Source: Girardinichthys multiradiatus
Taxonomy: Eukaryota; Chordata; Actinopteri; Cyprinodontiformes; Goodeidae
Assembly: GCF_021462225.1 (NCBI RefSeq)
Contig: NC_061811.1
Coordinates: forward strand, 5,345,663 to 5,409,662
Length of the DNA: 64,000 nucleotides
Direction: 5' to 3'
In this document: one piece after another, positions 60,300-64,000 of the stretch
Layout of the letters: every line of letters starts with the position of its first letter
Numbering within the stretch: the first letter of the stretch is position 1
Position numbers and translations under genes: made by a program
Notes under the pieces: model-generated
Database searches by the model: none
Told to the model about the DNA's origin: nothing
What the model saw: the letters and a program-made list of their open reading frames with translations, nothing else

Positions 60300-63200
60300 C
60301 TGCACAATCTGTGTGCAGTTTAGTCATTCGTTATTCGGTTTTTAAAGGAGTATTAGAGGTTATGATGCCATCACAATACTGTCAAACACCTTAATTACAT
60401 CCAAAATTTGATAGTTGCATAAAAGAGATTAGAGATGCGCTGATCATGCTTTAACTGGCCGATACTGATTTTAGATTTTCTTTCAATGCTCATTACGATT
60501 TTGACCAATTTTCATTTTGTCCCATTTAAAAGGCATTTATGCTTCATAGCAACAGCCCTAAACTTTATCTGATTTTTATTAAACATAAAGAAGCATGTCA
60601 AAGTACATAGAATAGAGGGGACCTTTATTTGCCTCTCAGTGGGGAAAGTTTTGTATATATAACCTGCAAAGTGACAGGCCAATGGGAGCCCAGAGATTCA
60701 CATGGTAAAAATAAGGAATAATAAGAAAAAAATATACAAACTGAACAGTTGTGACAAAAATGCAAGGTAAGAAAAACTGTTCCATTATGAATAAATGTCT
60801 TTTATAGATCCTAAAAATATATAATTTTATTAATGTATGTCTGCGATGGCCCGGTGACCTGTCCAGGGTGGAGATAGGCACCAGCTTCCCCGTAAGCCTG
60901 GATGAAAGAAGAAAATGGATGGAATAATGCATGTAAAACTGCACAAATTTTGCTTTTTTATATTTGTGCAAAAATAGGCTACTTACAACATCCTTCAACT
61001 AGCAGTTAGATGACATGTTTATAGAAGTTATGAGTTTTGATGCATGAATAGAGAAAAATATTCTTTTTTATTCACCAGTCTAGTGAAAAGCATCCCCATA
61101 TCTGCATCATCTGAAAGTGCATAAAAGTATATATTTTTATTTAACTGGTTTAGAAACTGAAAATGGTAATTGGTGATTTTAGTTTTGATGCATTTAAGGA
61201 ATAGCAAATAAAATCAGTTTTTTCAGCCAATCACTGGAAAATCAGCAGATAATTTGATCTCTGGTGGATTGTTTGGTGCATCTCTACTCTGAAATGGTCA
61301 CAAAAAATTCTAAAAGAGCTCATATGCATTTTCTAAAAAATTTTTATGGTGTTGTGAAATTAGGTTATCTTTGTGAGGGTGATGTGTGCCAGATTTGTCA
61401 CATATTGTAGGTTTGTTTTAATGCAGTGCCTCACTGCAGAAAATTCAATAATTAGTTTAAGAATGGTAGAAAAAGGAGCTGTTCATTCGCTCCAGACTGA
61501 ACATGTTAAGAGTGCCAACTTTAGAGGCACTTAATTATTGGGAAAAGAAAAATATGATTTGACCTTTTCCTTCTGATTAACAAAAATTGTCTGATTCGGG
61601 GCTCTGTTTGGTTGATTGGTGCATTTTTACCAAGAACAACTCGCTCACCCATCCCTGCACCAGTTTTTAAGCCTAAATAACAAAAAGATCATATTTGCAT
61701 TATTAAATTCCACCTACCAAACTGTGTTTACTAAAAATGTCATTCTACAACTGTTGAATCTGTCAGAATAGGATGCGGGATTTTAACGGTGGTTATTTCT
61801 GTCATTCGTTCTTCTAAGCGAGGTTTAGATTAACATGAAGTAGAGCTGCAAATTTAATTTCGATAAATGGATCAAAACTTAAGATTTCCTACAATTTTCA
61901 GTCAATTAATGCACCAATCAGCATTGTTTACTTTGATGCGCTTTATGTGAATTTTGTAGAAATCACAAAAAGCTTAGGGAGCAATTATTTAATGCATAAA
62001 TAAGGATAATTAGTAATTCCTTTATTTTGTGTTGGATTTAAAACCAGCTGCTCTTTTATGTGTTTTAATAATACCTTAATCGGCGCATCTATAATAAAAA
62101 CAAATTTTTAAATTTTCAAACAAAACTATTGGAGATTCATTAATAAAGTGTGTAATTACCGTGTTTTAACAGCGATGTTTCTAATCGTTTTGCATGGTGT
62201 TTACTTTGAGCCGGTTCTGATCCCAGTGCTGCTGTGTCTATTCCACAGGTCCTGGTAGAACATGCTGGTCGTTGGAAAACTGATGAAGACCCGCTGCCTT
62301 TGCTGGAGGTTTACACTGTGGCCATCCTCAGCTTTGCAAAGGCTGCTTCCTGTCTCTCCTCCGATTGTGAAAACGTGCCACTCCTACTTGAAAAGTTAGC
62401 ATTGTGAGTAAAACTGGGGCCTCAAGTTTTCATGGAAGAATAAATGGTCTCCTGTTATTTGCGTAACTGTGAAACTTTTATTTCTAGCCTTGCGCTTTAT
62501 TTTGTGTCATATAATCAGTGATTTAAACTTGATTAAGAAAGGAATAAATTGTGTGGCAAGTCGTAGGTGAAAAATAAGACCAAAAGTTAACCAAATATGC
62601 ATGAATTATATTTGATAACTAAGCAGAACCCGAGTAAACACACATAGAAAATTTAATTTAGACATGAAAATGGATTGTTAGTAGTGTGAAAAAGTCTAGA
62701 GAGGAGACCAACATTTTGTGTAAATGTTGAGTTTCTGCAGATTCAGATTTACCAGAATAGCTATTGAGTTACATTTAGTCACGTACTAAATCTGTTTGTT
62801 TGTACATTCATTGCATCCTCCATCGACTTTTTCATTTTAGAAGAGTTCATCTCTGTTGTATTTCAGGCTGAGGAATTCAGACGTTATTTAATGCTGCACT
62901 AAAACTAAGGCCCAGAAACTTAATCTTCCCTCAAGCCCTGGAAAACTTTTGCTCCTTAAACTGGTTTTCTGGAGTTTGTTTAGGAAATTAAACTCAGATT
63001 GTTCCTGTTATGTTATCCAGAGTTATGTATTATATTATTAGTAAGGTATTACTTTACCTTGCCCCTGTTGTCTTTTCTAATTAACAAATGTTCTTGAATT
63101 TAAATCACGAGGATCTTAAAAAAAGCCTCAGAAAGCCTGAAATGTATGTCACAGAAACATGCAGAAACCCTGCAGATAAGTCCTGGAGACTCCTAAAAAG

Positions 63201-64000
63201 CAGCAGAAGTTTCAATTGTGGCGTAATACTTTCAGTCATAGTAATCATGGTTCTAATTTCATTATAAATCATACAAATTTAGAGTTTTTCAGTTTTTATT
63301 AATGTTTTGGCAGCTTTAATGATGAGAATTCTTCAGTTTACAGGGCAGCACACAGACTGAAGAGTTATTCTTGCCTGTTTTTCCCAGTTTTTGTTGAATG
63401 TGTGCACATCCTTGACCTAAATGTGGCTTTAACCAATGACTGTGTTGGATTCACAGGAGCTGTGCGGAGCTGCTGCTTTCAGTGCCCCAGCATGTCCCTG
63501 GTGCCTTATGGGAGGAGTTTCAGTCCTCCGTGAAGGTCAGTATCCTGCAGGCCATTAGAGCTTTACTGATGCTTATCTTTGCAATCATAGAAGTGGTTTA
63601 ATTCTGTGTTTCAGTAATAAAATATGTCTGAAATTCTCTGTAACTAAAGCTTTAGTTATGAAGTTATTTTTTCATGTTCTGTTGCAGTTGGCACACAGCC
63701 TTTTGCAAGAAAGTGGGAGCACACAGCTCCGTCAGCTCTCAGTCCTGGCACAGCAGGACGGCGTATGGGCCAACACCACATTAAGCAGCATCCTGTCCAA
63801 TCAAATTCCTCGGGCTGAACAAGGTTGGTGCGCTCCTTTCTTATCCTTAATGATCTGAGACACATCACTTTGAATTGTGCTGCTGTCATTTCGTGAAGTA
63901 ACTGTTAGTTAGGTGCTTACTGTGATTGTGATTCTCACCTTTTCTTTCTTCTTAGTGCACGAGTATCTTGAATCTGAAGGTCCCACTCTTCTCAACATGC
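59189..64000 (+). CDS. znf292: Zinc finger protein 292, 5' part only
   Basis: Exons 59189-59338, 62249-62403, 63457-63535, 63688-63823, 63956-beyond 64000; 188 codons seen. Encodes the conserved non-zinc-finger N-terminal region: LxASLHFCQEFCQ, GRWKTDEDPLPLLEVYTVAI, SSDCENVPLLLEKLALSCAE, LSVLAQQDGVWANTTLSSIL, VHEYLESEGPTLLNM, closely following mammalian ZNF292. Zinc-finger exons lie beyond the window. Start ATG at 59189 has a strong context (GAAGATGGC). The family protein is a nuclear DNA-binding protein expressed in pituitary and brain. Two teleost paralogues exist; which one this is cannot be decided here. Confidence 0.93.
60271..60299. repeat. AT dinucleotide microsatellite
   Basis: About 14 AT units in znf292 intron 1. 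Confidence 0.95.
60838..60930 (+). mobile_element. SINE tail fragment
   Basis: CTGCGATGGCCCGGTGACCT, GTCCAGGGTGGAGATAGGCA and a closing GAAAATGGATGG: the end of the SINE body with an ATGG-type tail, in znf292 intron 1. Confidence 0.6.
60931..62248. other. Rest of znf292 intron 1
   Basis: AT-rich, no recognisable feature. Confidence 0.5.
62249..62403 (+). CDS. znf292: znf292 exon 2
   Basis: Residues 51-101 (VLVEHAGRWKTDEDPLPLLE...). Acceptor TTCCACAG, donor TT|GTGAGT. Confidence 0.94.
62404..63456. other. znf292 intron 2
   Basis: About 1 kb of AT-rich intron with no recognisable feature. Confidence 0.6.
63457..63535 (+). CDS. znf292: znf292 exon 3
   Basis: Residues 102-128 (LSCAELLLSVPQHVPGALWE...). 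Acceptor GATTCACAG, donor AAG|GTCAGT. Confidence 0.9.
63688..63823 (+). CDS. znf292: znf292 exon 4
   Basis: Residues 129-173 (LAHSLLQESGSTQLRQLSVL...). Acceptor CTGTTGCAG, donor G|GTTGGT. Confidence 0.92.
63956..64000 (+). CDS. znf292: znf292 exon 5, cut by window end
   Basis: VHEYLESEGPTLLNM after acceptor TTCTTAG; continues beyond 64000. Confidence 0.88.

Overview
This is vertebrate nuclear DNA, almost certainly from a percomorph teleost. It has intron-rich genes with GT-AG junctions, fish-type glycoprotein hormone alpha coding sequence, and many fish repeats (L2-like, Rex1-like and Rex3-like LINEs, Tc1-like transposons, a tRNA-derived SINE). The genus cannot be fixed from the sequence.

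Four host genes occur in the order snx14(-), syncrip(-), cga(+), znf292(+). This matches the SNX14-SYNCRIP-CGA-ZNF292 neighbourhood on human 6q14-15. snx14 fills 33-35786: 22 coding exons including a 27-nt microexon encode residues 1-709 (membrane anchor, PXA, RGS, PX), and the C-terminal part lies beyond the left edge. syncrip (38962-44712 coding, 3' UTR to about 37460) is complete: 11 coding exons, 543 aa, NURR domain, three RRMs and a short RGG tail. cga (55858-57011) is complete: three coding exons, 118 aa, ten-cysteine cystine-knot hormone subunit. znf292 starts at 59189, and its first five coding exons are present before the window ends.

The dominant structure on the left is a stack of transposons inside two snx14 introns. 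In the intron between exons 21 and 20 (282-13538) lie an L2-like LINE split by a Rex1-like LINE, and a Tc1 relic split by a second LINE that is itself split by a young Tc1-like element (copy A). In the intron between exons 18 and 17 (14609-22156) a second, closely similar L2-like LINE is split by a young Tc1-like element (copy B, intact 334-aa DD34E transposase) and by a Rex3/RTE-like LINE with a 729-aa open frame. Older Tc1-type relics, a complete tRNA-SINE with target duplications, a hAT-type MITE and LINE fragments are scattered through the rest.

The genes do not form one pathway: snx14 is an endoplasmic-reticulum lipid/endolysosome protein, syncrip an RNA-binding protein, cga a pituitary hormone subunit and znf292 a nuclear zinc-finger protein. 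No bacterial-type system, CRISPR array or viral gene was seen. The most informative material is the nested transposon stratigraphy and a few splicing or start-site details in the host genes.
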